DNA of 64,000 nt from Chlorops oryzae. Lineage: Eukaryota > Arthropoda > Insecta > Diptera > Chloropidae. Under the pieces are notes generated by a model. That model ran no database searches and was not told the origin of the DNA. It saw only the letters and a list, made by a program, of their open reading frames with translations. A program made the position numbers and the translations under genes. This document shows, piece by piece, positions 1 to 10,911 of the stretch. The stretch lies in NCBI GenBank assembly GCA_020466095.1, contig CM035808.1, positions 36,473,502 to 36,537,501 of the forward strand, read 5' to 3'. The number at the start of each line of letters is the position of its first letter. Positions within the stretch are counted from its first letter, which is position 1.

Positions 1-916
1 ATTCATCCATTGAGTCCTTATAAATTCGTCGATAAATCACAGAAAAATGCCATCAATCAGTCAAATGGATGGAAGTATTTTTATGCTAAAAAGAAAAAAC
101 GCCACCACTACTATTCGCCTCTTCTCTCTATGAAGCATATGGCCTCAATATGAAATAATATATACGAAAAATAGGACGTTAAAGAGAATAAAAAGAACAA
201 AATTATAGAAAACCATTCTGTTTTTGGGAACTATAAAAAAACCTTTTCTTTACTTCGATGAAACGGCAGAATGAATACAGGCGCAGCGAAAAAGTCACTA
301 TGTACTCCCCTAATAGCCAAAAATATACTAGTTCGATTGTCTTTTTAACCCTTTAATATCGGGCAAGTACAATTTGAAACGTAGACATTTTTCCCTGGTC
401 ACTGATTTGCACTATTTTATAAGTTCTGTCCAGTAATCATGGAAGATATGTACAGTGGAGGTTTTCGCTTAAACGTGCATTTCATTTGACGCGGGAATCT
501 TGAAAGTACTCGAAGACTGCAAAACCAAAAATCTTTAAAATAAATAAATGAAATATATGAAATTTTGTTTGAATTTTTTCGCTTTTCCATCTTTTCACTT
601 ATAAGGGAATACCTTAATTCATATGAAAAACAAAAAAGCGGTCCTTGATGGGTTAATTTTTCAGCTTTTCAATATTGAATTATCTTTTAAACTAAGTAAT
701 CCTACTCGAAGAGCAAACCATTCAAGGTCAATTGGTTGTCAGTTAGTTTTCGAAATAGAAAAGTTTGGGAAACACTGAATCGAAAACACTGCATCAAAGT
801 AAATCGCCGGCTTTATATCAGCAATATTCGATATCATTCTGATTATTCGTAATTAATATTATTTTTCAATTTAAAACGGAAATTAATAGAAAAAGTTTTT
901 TTTTTTCTATGAAACA
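1..916. other. AT-rich intergenic DNA, nothing recognised
   Basis: No coding pattern, RNA gene or clear repeat structure was seen here. The open frames are short and do not resemble any known protein. Confidence 0.5.
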
Positions 917-1165
917 GCGTTGCCAGACGACTTTTCTTGCAAAGGAGAATCTTTTTAAAATTTGCCCAAAAAATGCGGGAAAAATTCCAACCTTATTGTA
1001 GAAAAAAAAATCATAAAAAGACCGAATAAACAAACAATATGATTGAATCACCCGAGAGCACGCGAGATGTATCCACCAAAAATTTTGCAAAATGCAAAAA
1101 AACCAATGCAAACTTCCCCTGAAAAGGCCCTTCCTCCTTTCTAAATATATTCATAATCATTTTTT
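917..1165. repeat. Dispersed repeat, also at 43205-43345
   Basis: The stretch beginning AGCGTTGCCAGACGACTTTT is repeated with few changes at 43.2 kb, followed in both places by a similar tail ending in a run that resembles TTCCTCC or TTCCCCT and then an ATAT-rich segment. Two loci with the same order of blocks indicate a dispersed, probably transposon-derived repeat. No terminal repeats were resolved. Confidence 0.5.
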
Positions 1166-1192
1166 TATGGCTTTATACATAGGTCGCTGATG

Positions 1193-1290
1193 GCTCTGAG
1201 ATAGCTTAATGGATGCGTGCTATGCTCTTGATCCCAGGGTCCGAGGTTCAACTCCCGGCAGAGGCGAAACGGAGTGTTCCAAGCATATCA
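1193..1290 (+). repeat. tRNA-derived SINE head (A box and B box)
   Basis: TAGCTTAATGG at about 1203 fits a polymerase III A box and GGTTCAACTCC at about 1244 fits a B box, at tRNA-like spacing. The ends (GGCTCTG and CAGAGGC) can nearly pair as an acceptor stem. The anticodon arm is not convincing and the unit runs on past the tRNA end, so this is more likely a SINE or tRNA pseudogene than a functional tRNA. An ATACATA..GGTCGCTG motif before it recurs near 1575 and may be a target-site duplication. Confidence 0.5.
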
Positions 1291-1315
1291 CTGGGTTTTT
1301 CAAAATATCGCATAT

Positions 1316-1490
1316 TAGGGGGCATTTACATATTTGACATTTTTGTCAAAGTCTATGTCAAAACAATCTTCAAAAAGTGTACACGTAAGAATTTTTGACA
1401 TCAAAATCGTTTTTTGAATCGAAAAAACATTTTAAATTTTGAAGTCAAATTTTTTTGATGTCAAACGTCAAAAGTGTAAATGGGCCCTTA
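1316..1490. mobile_element. Short MITE with terminal inverted repeats
   Basis: The left end (TAGGGGGCATTTACA) and the reverse complement of the right end (TAAGGGCCCATTTACAC) match with a few differences. The interior has further TTGACATTTTTGTCAA-type symmetry and no coding potential. It sits just downstream of the tRNA-like SINE head and may be inserted into the SINE body. Confidence 0.5.
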
Positions 1491-2426
1491 GGGGCAAACT
1501 ATCACAAGAAAGACCCCAGAATATTACATTACAACGGGCCGGTATACGGCCTAAGTGGCAGCCACTCCAACATGGATACATACAAAGGTCGCTGTCCGAG
1601 ATTTTTATCACGGTTACTTTTTATACATCAGGGTTGCAACAAGATATTTTTTATTCAAAGTAGTTTGAAAAACGCTAGCCAAAACTGGGAGCTTTGATTG
1701 TAGCTTAGGGATATAGGCATTAAAATAAGAAATAATATTAATACAACATTGATGGACAGAAAAACGAAAAATTACCCTCAAAATATTTGTAAAAAAATCT
1801 GGCTTTGTTGCGGCGGGACCTGGCAATGCTGTTATGGAATTTATTTCATTGTAAGTTCCCCCCCTTCCGATTTTAATGTTGGTTTAAATTCGGCCCTACA
1901 GTCAAAAGCATTCGTCGTATCAGCAGACATTTGAGAGCCGAAAACCACTTGCAGAGCAATTTGAACAAATTCACACACACAAATATACATACATACCACC
2001 TGTACAAATGTATGTGTTTGTATTGTTTGTCCGCAAGAGAGATAGTCCATGTGCATGTGATTTTTTTTTATTGTTTTATTTTATTATAAAATTCTTTATT
2101 TTCGATTGCTTAATTCTCTCGTTTGAATATTCCAAATTAACAAAATATTAAAAAAAAGCAGATTAGAGAGGAAATAAAAAATGAAAAATGAAAGAAAAAT
2201 CCATAGCAAGATCACAATACCTCATTTCATAAAAGCCTCTAGCTACGCCCGCCATGAGGCACCATTACATTCATAAAGCATCGGCAGTATTTCGCCTGTC
2301 ATTGGAGCCCGAATAATCCAACTTCGCATTCGCCATTCCACAGCCAATGATCCATACATAGCCGCCGTACCATCTATGGTTCGATGTTTGTCCGCAAGAC
2401 CGAGATATCATCGTGATGTGTCAGTG

Positions 2427-2981
2427 TTACGTGGTGCAGGTAATATTGCGATTGCTTAATTCCTCGGATATGCCCAAAGGAATAATGAAATAATTGATGA
2501 AACACCGACTGCAGCCGGCACGAATGACAACCAAATAGATGATGCCATCGTTGAGACGCGAGTTGGGTGCGAAAAAGCAATCCGATGACAAATGCGTTGT
2601 GTATGCGGCATGGACCATAATGAATTCTCCGTCTTCGATAATCCATTCCTTGTCATTCAATGGCATATCTAAAGGTGGTATCGTCCGTGGTGGTGGCGGT
2701 GAAGTAGCGGGCCAGTATGCCAAGGATTAAATAATTTCCAGCACGTTCATTGATTCCAATTTACTCAAGACGCTTTGCTTAGAACGAACACTCTGCCCGG
2801 CTAACGAATAGTATGCTGTTCGTCTTGACCCTGCCGAATGCCAACTATTGATATTGGTATGATAGCTGAATTCGTCCGCTGCCGGCAGGGCATCAACAAA
2901 GAAATCCTCATCGATTGCATCCTCAAAGACATCTGAGACACTTTCCGGTGTTACAATTATGGTTAGCTTCAACCCGATCAT
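2427..2981 (-). pseudogene. Disrupted C-terminal part of the sphingosine kinase gene
   Basis: This continues the sphingosine kinase homology of the upstream ORF in a shifted frame. It reads through a Ser-rich linker (SAGSRRTAYYSLAGQSV), meets an in-frame TAA at 2727-2729, then resumes in the same frame with the conserved block IPPLDMPLNDKEW, GEFIMVHAAY and LNDGIIYLVVIRAG. That block corresponds to the C-terminal C4/C5 region of sphingosine and diacylglycerol kinases. Homology then degrades; a further shifted match (TIDGTAAMYGSLAVE) lies around 2325-2370. The shift from the upstream ORF is at an A-run at about 2981-2990 on the minus strand. I found no AG acceptor that would splice out the TAA while keeping IPPLD. 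Either the gene has decayed or the assembly has errors here; the neighbouring genes show no such errors. Confidence 0.6.
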
Positions 2982-4516
2982 TTTTTGGAATGGAATTTCT
3001 CCGCGGCATACAAGAACTTCTGCATCTCAAGCATTCGGCTTTCGGTGTTCAGCTTCTTCACTTTTTTTAGGATTTTCCCATTCTTGCTCGTCTCGTATCG
3101 TTCATCCCGATCGTCCTCTTTCCATGGCAAATACGAAAGTTTTCCCCTATAAGTACGCAAGCTGATCAAACGATGTATGGTCCAAAGTGTAAAACGTGGT
3201 GCTCCGATCAAACGCAGGAATTCACTCTCAATATCGACGTCAGCGATTAGACCCCATCCAACCGATAAGACCGAATACATTTGCTTTGACTTATTAACAC
3301 CACCACCGCCGCCGCCGCCGCCGCCACCTTTGGCAAGTTCCACACGCACGATATCCATCGATGCCGTCTGACCCGAAAGGCAAGTCAATGTCGCATGTAA
3401 AATCGGTTTCGGCTCATAGGGTTCATTGTGTAGATGTGCAATACTCCTAGCAAGTCCATTGCCAGAACCACAGGGAATTATTCCAATCGGAAGCATCCGA
3501 CAAACTCGATGCCAATCAAGCCGTTCCATTAATCCATTCAGAACTTCATAGAATAGTCCATCGCCCGAGGCGACCACAATTCCGCAATAGCATTTCTCTA
3601 GATCCATGTGATTCCTCACGAATTCTCTGGCGTAATTTGCATGTGTCGTTATGTGCAATTCGTAGGGTGTTTCAGCTTCTTTCAGGACCGGTTCGACTTG
3701 TTTCTGAAACAGCTCGCGACTCTTACCCGACCCCGATTTCGGATTGATTAGAATCAACAGCGGTTTCTCCATTCCACGACAAGCCAGATTTCTATTGTGA
3801 CGTATCGCGCGATGCCAGCTCTCGGCTAATTTCAAATTCTCCTCGAAGCTGTCGTAAGTGCGGAACCGTAAAGTCCGAACGGTGCGCACACGACCAACAG
3901 CTGATTTCGACGACCTCACATAGGCGTATATGTACAAGTAAGCGCTGTGTGTATCCTCCTGCTGGCGAGGCTGATGATGATATTGACTTTGCTTTTGATG
4001 GTGATTCTGATGATTTTGGTTTGGCGCTGGCTGCTGCCGCTGCTGCTGAAGATTATGTTGATGTTGGTAATTCGGAGGAGGCTCAGATCGGCTGTGGCTA
4101 ACCTCTTGCACGTTCCGTTTGCATGCGCTCAAGCCTCCGCGAGCACGTTTCTTGAGACGCGTTCCAAACCGACTGCCGATTATATCCTCAATGCGCAAGT
4201 GCTGCTCGTTTGTGTCGTTTCTCCATTCAGTTTCGGTACGTAAATAGATTCCAGACCTGTTTAGTCGCACTTGTGTCTTCACGCTCCCCGCTTTGCTCGT
4301 ATTATTATTGTTCGTATAAAAGTTCTCAACGAGCTCAAGCGGCGCAACAATTTTGCTGCTGCTCGTATTGGTCGCGTTAGTCGCGTTAGTCTCGTTTGTC
4401 GCAAGTGCCATGGGAACATCTGCCGTTCGAGTCGTGGGAGTCGCAGCTGATTGCTGCTGACTATTGTTGTGACTGTAAACAGTTCGCATATGATCTATTG
4501 TCTGTTCGGCGGTCAT
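2978..4516 (-). CDS. Sk1: Sphingosine kinase (Sk1-like), N-terminal and catalytic region
   Basis: Sphingosine kinase phosphorylates sphingosine to sphingosine-1-phosphate. The start is the first ATG of the frame (MTAEQTIDHM); the open frame extends about 25 codons further upstream without an ATG. The first ~190 residues are Asn/Gln/His-rich low complexity. The DAGK-type catalytic core begins near residue 249 (LLILINPKSGSGKS). It continues with the nucleotide-binding SGDGLFYEVLNG near 315, LPIGIIPCGSGNGLARS near 345 and YSVLSVGWGLIADVDIE after a run of about 11 glycines encoded at 3298-3333. The frame stops after 512 residues, before the expected C-terminal domain, whose remnant follows in another frame. 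The symbol rests on family match plus linkage to Gs2, which is also close to Sk1 in Drosophila. Kinase activity of this truncated product is doubtful. Confidence 0.75.
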   Translation of the reverse strand: MTAEQTIDHMRTVYSHNNSQQQSAATPTTRTADVPMALATNETNATNATNTSSSKIVAPLELVENFYTNNNNTSKAGSVKTQVRLNRSGIYLRTETEWRNDTNEQHLRIEDIIGSRFGTRLKKRARGGLSACKRNVQEVSHSRSEPPPNYQHQHNLQQQRQQPAPNQNHQNHHQKQSQYHHQPRQQEDTHSAYLYIYAYVRSSKSAVGRVRTVRTLRFRTYDSFEENLKLAESWHRAIRHNRNLACRGMEKPLLILINPKSGSGKSRELFQKQVEPVLKEAETPYELHITTHANYAREFVRNHMDLEKCYCGIVVASGDGLFYEVLNGLMERLDWHRVCRMLPIGIIPCGSGNGLARSIAHLHNEPYEPKPILHATLTCLSGQTASMDIVRVELAKGGGGGGGGGGVNKSKQMYSVLSVGWGLIADVDIESEFLRLIGAPRFTLWTIHRLISLRTYRGKLSYLPWKEDDRDERYETSKNGKILKKVKKLNTESRMLEMQKFLYAAEKFHSKK

Positions 4517-5501
4517 ATTTCGATCGCGTGCTCTCGTGTTTTCCTTCGCAATGCTTCTCTTTTTTCTCCCCACTTTCTTTCTTTCACTCAAAATTCATTT
4601 AATTCAATGGAAAACGCCTTGAAAGTCGAACTCAAATCCGATGTACAAAAAAAAAAAACAGTATAAGAAAAATTAGCGCAAACTTTCGACCCTTCAGAAA
4701 TTGAACTCGTTATAAACCAGTTTTTATTTTTCTCTTTTTCTTCAATTTATTTGTTTTTGTATTTATTGTGTTGATTTGTTATTCATTTTCTCACTTTTTT
4801 CCAATTCATTTCGTTTTGTTTCGCGACACACAATGCGTTTTTTGTTCCTTTACCGCTGAGACGTTATGGCCAACTGTTTACTGCTTTCCGATTACCTTTT
4901 GCGATTTGCGGTTCACCTTTGCTTTGAACGTCCGGTCCGGTTCGCTTCGCCTCGCCTCGCTGCGGTCCGGCCTGATCATAAAACGCTTACGCGAATCGTT
5001 CAATCGCTCAATTGTTCAGTGGCTCAATCATTCAATTATCCAGCGGTTCCCCCCCGCGATTCATACATACAGTGGTCATACATATTGTACATATAATAAT
5101 GTCCATATAATGCGACGACTACGACGACGACACTCAAAATCTAATCAAACCCCCGCATATCGAGCATTTGGCTTTTGACTTTTGCTTGTTGTTGTTTTTG
5201 TTTTTGTTCTCGGACTTTGTTTTATCTGGAGCGATAAGCGGTTCTATGTTTACGGTATTTTGTCGCACTTTCATATTTATTTTTCTTCTCTTTTTTCTAT
5301 TGTTTTCTCGCCTTTCAGTTGTTTATTCAAACATTTTCAGCGCATTGCTTCGCCCTGGTCTTCGGGCTTTATTCTTAGGTTTTCAGCTTTCATTCTTCGG
5401 AACGTGGCTTAGTTTGACGTTGCCTTTTCGATTGTCTCTTCAGCTTTTCCTTCTCACTCGATACGCTTTCGAATTAATTCACCTGTACGCGAATATGAGT
5501 A
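4517..5501. other. Upstream region of the sphingosine kinase gene
   Basis: T-rich spacer on the plus strand that should hold the promoter of the minus-strand kinase gene. No TATA box or initiator could be picked with confidence. The longer open frames here have low-complexity Phe/Leu-rich translations and no family resemblance. Confidence 0.4.
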
Positions 5502-5673
5502 CAGTGAAACCTCTCATATGCGGACACTCACGCCAACAAATTTTTCGTCCGTGTTTGAGGGTGAAGCTTGTATTAAAAAGAATAAGCAAACCAAGTGTAC
5601 AAAGGTGCAAAAAAATGGCCGCATATGAAAGTTGTCTACATATGAAGGTGTCCGCAGTTGAGAAGATTCACTG
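5502..5673. mobile_element. Tigger/pogo-like MITE with TA duplication
   Basis: It starts CAGTGAAACCTCTCATATGC and ends in the inverted form (GTGTCCGC...TTCACTG), flanked by TA at 5500-5501 and 5674-5675. Length is 172 bp with no coding capacity. The CAGTG ends and TA target match the Tc1/mariner superfamily, pogo/Tigger branch. Confidence 0.6.
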
Positions 5674-6122
5674 TACATAAATATTTTTGCCTCTCAATTA
5701 TAAAATTTCTGATTTTTTTTTTTTTTTACTAGTTTTCCTCCAAATTCATTCGTCGGTGTTTTTTTATTTATTTTTTTTATTAATTTTTCGATCGAATTTC
5801 GTTTTTGCTTGTGTTTCGTTCACGATTTCGCTTCGGTTTGAGAATTACTCCGAAAGCGCAATTTGTTTTTTGTGATTTTAAAAATTTTTTTTTTTGATTT
5901 TGTTGATTGTTTTCGTCGCACTTCTCTCGTGGAGACATTATTCAAATTTTATCTATTTTAAAATAGTTTTGTTTATTTTTCTCTTCGCATCTCTTTAGAA
6001 TTTCACATAAATATTGTGAATTTTTTTTACATTTCTCTAGTTTTTTCGTAATTCCAGTAAGATTTATTTAAATGAGTCGTTTTTTATTTTTTGTCGTTCA
6101 GGATTGTTCCGCGGTGTAGATA

Positions 6123-6886
6123 ACACTAGTTTACAGAATTTAAAACTTTCGCGAGAGCAGAGACGAAATTATGGTTTTTCAACCGATAAATTTTCCGTTG
6201 GAAAGTAACAGTTAAAAATTGACTTTTATTTTTTCGGTCAGAAATAAAAATCAAAATTCGATTTTTATTTTTTCAGTCAAGAAAATAAGTTAAAAATTGA
6301 CTTTTATTTGTTCGGTCGAATATAAAAGTCAAAATTTGACTTTTATTTTTCCAGTCAGATATTAAAGTTAAAATTTAACTTTAATTTTTTCGGTTAGATG
6401 TAAAAGTTAAAGGTATGGACATGCATATATATTCATGATCAGGATTGCTATGAGTCGCCCCTGCCTCGCTCCTATTTACCAAAAACAACAGCCAGAGACA
6501 TGGACAGGTACATGCTTCATGAAATGAGAAAACTTCAAGTTTTTTAATGCAAAAATTCCTTTTTTTATACATTTCTAATATCCAAATTTCCAAATATTAA
6601 AGTTCCTTCAAGACTTATGAAAACTAATTAAACTAAATTAAAGTTCTAAACTAACTAAAATAAAGTTTTTTGCTTTATATTGATAAAAATTTATTTTGTT
6701 TAGACGAGCCGTTTTGGAGTTATTTGGAAAAATCTCATAAAGTACCCAAAAAACACGTTTTTTTGCCCATATCTCAAAAACTATTCTTTGGAAAAAAAAA
6801 CGAATGCCATTTTCGTGATCAGCGACCCAAATTTGGTCTAAAAACCATCATTTCGTCTCTGCTCTTTTTTTTTTGTAAACTAGTGT
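6123..6886. mobile_element. Fold-back element with long inverted ends and an internal minisatellite
   Basis: The left end ACACTAGTTTACA, followed by GAGCAGAGACGAAAT and ATGGTTTTT, is repeated in inverted order at the right end (6831-6886). The arms therefore span roughly 60 bp each with small gaps. The interior carries five 39-bp tandem units (6218-6413) and no coding frame. Confidence 0.55.
6218..6413. repeat. 39-bp tandem repeat, five units, each partly palindromic
   Basis: Units begin GACTTTTATTTTTTCGGTCA and recur every 39 bp with substitutions. Within each unit AAAGTCAAAATTTGACTTT-type symmetry means single strands could form repeated hairpins. Confidence 0.6.
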
Positions 6887-6889
6887 AAT

Positions 6890-7970
6890 GGGGGATCTAA
6901 TAGCGTTCCCACACACGTTACGACTTTAAGAACTTCATTCTTTATTCCAGGAGTACGGGTAGGGTTACTCGAAATATGACTAGTCAAACTGTAGAGTGTT
7001 TTATACATGAGAATTTACTAGAAGACGTGCTGTTAAAAAATTATACCAACAGGTACAAATACAGTGGTCGTCCAATATAACGAACACTCGCTTTTACGAA
7101 TTCGTGATTTAAAGAACAGCTTAAAATTTTGCATTGAAGGTTCTATATTACGAACGAAGCGAAAATTTTGTTCGATATAACGAATATTTTTTTTTTGCAA
7201 GCCAATTCCTTGTATTTATGACTATGTAGGCATGGTTGTGTATTCAATTTATGTATGTCGCCGTTATATTGCGTGAAAAACAAGCATCGACACGGCCTTT
7301 GTTGGCAAAGAACGTTCGGGGTAGAGTACCCCGGCGACTATGAGTGCAAGCATATTTTCGTATTGTCAACTAAAAAACAGTCAGCAATAACCGATTTTTT
7401 AACTAAATCTGTGTAAACGGGTCCTTTTTTTTAATAAAAGCTTGTTATTGCCTGAAAATGGAAGATTTTGGTCCAAAAATTTACTTAAATATAACGAATT
7501 TTTCGAATTTACGAACAAGCCGTGCAACATAAGATTCGTTATATTGGACGACCACTGTATGCATAAATGACAAATTTCACATTTTTTGCAAATTTTTCAT
7601 ACCTACCAATCATTGCTAACAAGGTCACTTCGCTTCTTTAAGGTTCCAAAGTGTAGAGGAGTGTCCAAGAGTTGACCAAAAAATAATATTTTTTTGATGG
7701 CTAAAATATTATTCAAAGTGAAGGTGAAAAAATAAAAGCTTTTAAAAATAGGTTGAAAAAATTCATTTAAAACCTTATTCGCGGCTCCGCTTCAATTGAC
7801 CCCTAATTGACTACAGGAGCTCTAATCGTGGAGCAGCCACCCGTTAAAAGGCAGTTTAAGGATTTGGGGGGAAAATTAAAAAGGAATAGTCCTGAAATTT
7901 GTGTGACTAGTCAGGGAGTAGTCGGAGAGGATTGGGAATTACTTACTTACTTTCTTTTTCGATTCTCTAT
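6890..7970. repeat. Diverged copy of the 22.5/24.8 kb repeat, split by a MITE
   Basis: Segments around 7028-7057 (ATTATACCAACAGGTACAAA) and 7801-7965 (CTCTAATCGTGGAGCAG, GGCAGTTTAAGG, GTGACTAGTCAGGG, GGGAATTACTTA) match in order the repeat arm at 24750-24970. The 7062-7557 MITE lies between the two matching parts, so it inserted into an older repeat copy. Confidence 0.45.
7062..7557. mobile_element. Tigger/pogo-like MITE with 23-bp inverted ends
   Basis: The left end CAGTGGTCGTCCAATATAAC and the inverted right end match perfectly over about 23 bp, flanked by TA at 7060-7061 and 7558-7559. The 496-bp interior has no transposase. Confidence 0.7.
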
Positions 7971-8232
7971 CAGTAGTCGACAATCATAATAGGGCTGTTT
8001 GTCTTCTTTTTTTTCCCTAAGAACAGAATCTTTGGCACTCTAAGAAACATTGGCTGATTAATGTCATCGAAAAATGGAAATATGTATATTTAAAAAGAAA
8101 GCTTCAGCCAAAAAAAAACATCACTAAATAGATTGAATTAAAAAAGAACCTTCGCCAAATAGCCAACTATGCTGCTCCAATCGTCATAGGGAATAATTTT
8201 TCAATCGAAGAAATGCTGATATTTCCATTCTT

Positions 8233-9031
8233 CTACCTAAACCTGTAAAAGAATCGCATTTCTTCCCTGTCCCTTCGCCGAAGACAATCACGCTTTTTTT
8301 CTTCATCTGAATAATTATCATTCGTTTCTTTTGGGACGTAAGTTTTTCTTGGAGAATGGTCAAACTTTCCTTGACCACAAGAGCTTCGCCCTGATTTATG
8401 GACATGATGTATGCTTTGTTTATTGGCCTCGATTGGTTTTGTTCTATCTATGCCTTCACTTATGCCAACCATTTTGCGATACGACGATTCCATTGCATAC
8501 TCAGTACCATGATCAATAAATTTCCCAAAAATTGGTATCATGGCCAAAAACATTGTGACTGGAAACAAATCGATGATGGCGCCCGAAAATGAAATATTTT
8601 GAGCGAAGCCTGTCATTAAGCTAGAGAAAAGTAATAAAAATATCGTGTTTTTTAACCAAATTTTTTTTTTTTTCATTTTTCCATACGTCCTGAATAAAAC
8701 TCCGGGTACTGCAATCGAGCTGCTGAAATGGAAAAGAATCACATCGATAGCCTTGGTCGAGACCTGGCGGGTCGTGCATTCGGCCTTCGTCTTATCATGA
8801 GTATCTGTTATGATGTACGTTATGCATGACATCCTCAGAATATGTATGAAGGGAGCGAACATTGGAACCCTGCGAAAGATCTCCATGTAACCTGGAGAGC
8901 ATGAAATGGAATGATAGATGTGAAAAGAAGTGAAGAAGTTGAGTAGTTCCGGAATTCGCACCTAAATACCGCAAGGGCGTTTCGCGGAAAACATCGATCG
9001 GCTTCTTCCTGAGTGTGCATTTATCGCACAT
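8233..9031 (-). CDS. MTFP1-like mitochondrial fission process protein, copy A
   Basis: Exons (minus strand) 8962-9031, 8687-8891 and 8233-8620 give 220 aa. MTFP1/MTP18 proteins are inner mitochondrial membrane proteins involved in fission. Family hallmarks: RETPLRYLGY near residues 17-26, MSCITYIITDTHDKT (first helix and loop), FHFSSSIAVPGVLF, and IFGKFIDHGTEYAMESSYRK, the counterpart of the family PID..VDFL..S.RK block. Intron 1 is phase 1, GTGCGA..CCAG; intron 2 is phase 2, GTATGG..CTAG. Intron 2 is 66 nt, without a stop in frame, so its retention would add 22 residues. The last ~65 residues are charged and unlike any other copy. It is closest to copy B. Start chosen at MCDK; an upstream AG may mark a 5'UTR intron. 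Confidence 0.75.
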
Positions 9032-10911
9032 CTCCTTTTGAACGGTTCCCCACTGGAAATGAAAAGTACTCGAGGACAATAAAAATAAAATAAAAAGTTC
9101 TAATATTCTGGTAGTTTATTTGACTTACCTTGTTCTCTGAACCGCCTAGACTGAAGGAGATTAGTTCTGATTGGTCAAGAAGTGGTACTATTTTTTAAAT
9201 ATATTTTTTTTTCTCTATTTAATCTTCAGTGTAAAAATAAAAGCCTGGTTTGTGCAGAAAGATAATTGAAGAAAAAAATAGATCTGATCTAGTTTAAAGA
9301 ATGAAAGAACAGATTTAAAATTTGGAACTTTTTTAAAAAAAATTTCATATTGAAATTTATGTCTCCATGAACTTGTCGTCTAGTCTCCATACGACTCCTT
9401 TTAGTCGCCATACTAGATTTCTTTTGCCGTTTATAGGCGAGAGGGGAAGTGCGAGATTGGAAAGTTACGTGTGATATGGCAGGTTCCCAACAGCTCAGGA
9501 ATTTTCGCAAACATCCAACACATGCAATCATGTTGAGCCAAATACAATCAAAAGGGCAAATGATTTTAACTCCTTCCGTATATTTGATTTGGATGAGTTG
9601 AATATTTGTCTACACTATTGGAAACCAGGCAATATTGTATTTATTTTGACGTTTCTGCATAAGAAGTTAGGAGTTCCGTTAAACTGTTAACACTTCGGAA
9701 GGATTTGAAGAAATGTTTGTGGCAAAATTTCCCGTTTTTTGGGGGTCGCGTGTATTTCGGGAAGTATTTTGTATGAAAGCACTATGAAATCTCACTTACA
9801 GCTAATGTATAGCGCTGCCAAACCTAAGGATATAAAAATAATCAACCAATTGGTAGAGCCCCTCATCAAACTAGTTTTCATATTAATGGTATTCAAGCAG
9901 GCTGCTTCGAAATTTAGCTTAGGCGCAAATTTTGCGGCAAAGCATACTTTTCACTTTGCTTGAAGACCACTTAGTGGTATTAAGCAGTGATGTAGCGTTT
10001 TGCGAAAACAGCTGGTTTCAACTTTCTACTTTGCTTGAACGAAGCAACTTGATTGCAAACGTATGCTAGACCTATTTTGCGAAATAGGCAATACACAGTT
10101 TAGTTTAGTGAAAACAATATGCGATATTTCACAGTAGGCTGCAAATATGATTTTTCATACAAAATAATTTGCAGCTCGCGAAATTTCAGAGCGCAAATTT
10201 TGCGTACCTGCTTGAATACCACTACTATTTCTGGTCTTTAGTTGACTCTCTTTAAAAAAATATATAATTTTCTGAAAATATGGCAACAATTGATAAAAAA
10301 GTTTCTGCATTTCTGTTATAAATGCATGGCGACAAGTCTGGTAGCTCCTCAAATGTTAAAATTACTTTCAAATGAGTACTGCTTTTTGGCAATCCAACTC
10401 GTACATTTCTTAAATTCGACACGAACCCTAAAAACTGATTTGAGACTCAGGGGGTCAATTTACATACATGTGCTGACCAACTGACCACTTTACCGAAATC
10501 CCAGAAAAGTCCATAAAGTAAAATAGTTCCCTTTAATGAATTTTGATGAACCCAAAAGACTTTTTGCACCAAAAAAAAAAAACATTAACATATGAACAAA
10601 AATTTTGGGAAAAGTTTTAGAAAGATGAGCCTGTGTTCTGTTCGCTGCTGGACCTTTGTCAACCGATTCTTTTTGCGCGCATTCCGGTTCGGCCAAAGCT
10701 TTAAGGTCTTATTCTCTCAATCCAAGCTGCTTTGCAGAACCAGGTGGTCGAGAATCTTCATTCTCGAAAAACAAAATCTTATGATTCTTCGTAACGACAG
10801 TCATCAACAAGCGGTCTAAAAGCTTGTTTTTCGGGAAATCATCTGTGAGGGTCATCACAACACCTTAGGGTTTCGAGAAGATTTGATTTTATAGGTTATT
10901 CTTTGGCCTTT
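9032..10911. other. Spacer between MTFP1 copies A and B
   Basis: About 1.9 kb without a convincing gene. It should contain the copy A promoter and includes one MITE (9887-10221). Open frames are short and unrelated to known proteins. Confidence 0.4.
9887..10221. mobile_element. MITE with TGGTATTCAAGCAG inverted ends
   Basis: TGGTATTCAAGCAG at the left end recurs inverted as CTGCTTGAATACCA at the right end. Inner GCGCAAATTTTGCG blocks are also mirrored. A related GTGGTATTAAGCAG in the middle suggests an internal duplication or nested copy. Confidence 0.5.

Noticed and set aside
2672..2762. An intron in the sphingosine kinase tail (GTAAAT..CTTTAG) that would remove the in-frame TAA
   Set aside because: Phase would fit, but it also removes the conserved IPPLD residues, and no other AG lies between the stop and that motif. 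The frameshift upstream would remain.
2200..4600. Processed retrocopy of sphingosine kinase
   Set aside because: The ORF is intronless over 1.5 kb, but no poly-A tract or target duplication was found at its 3' side, and linkage with Gs2 suggests the native locus.
4768..5680. Phe/Leu-rich plus-strand ORFs of 136 and 170 codons
   Set aside because: T-rich composition, no family resemblance, and the second runs into a MITE.
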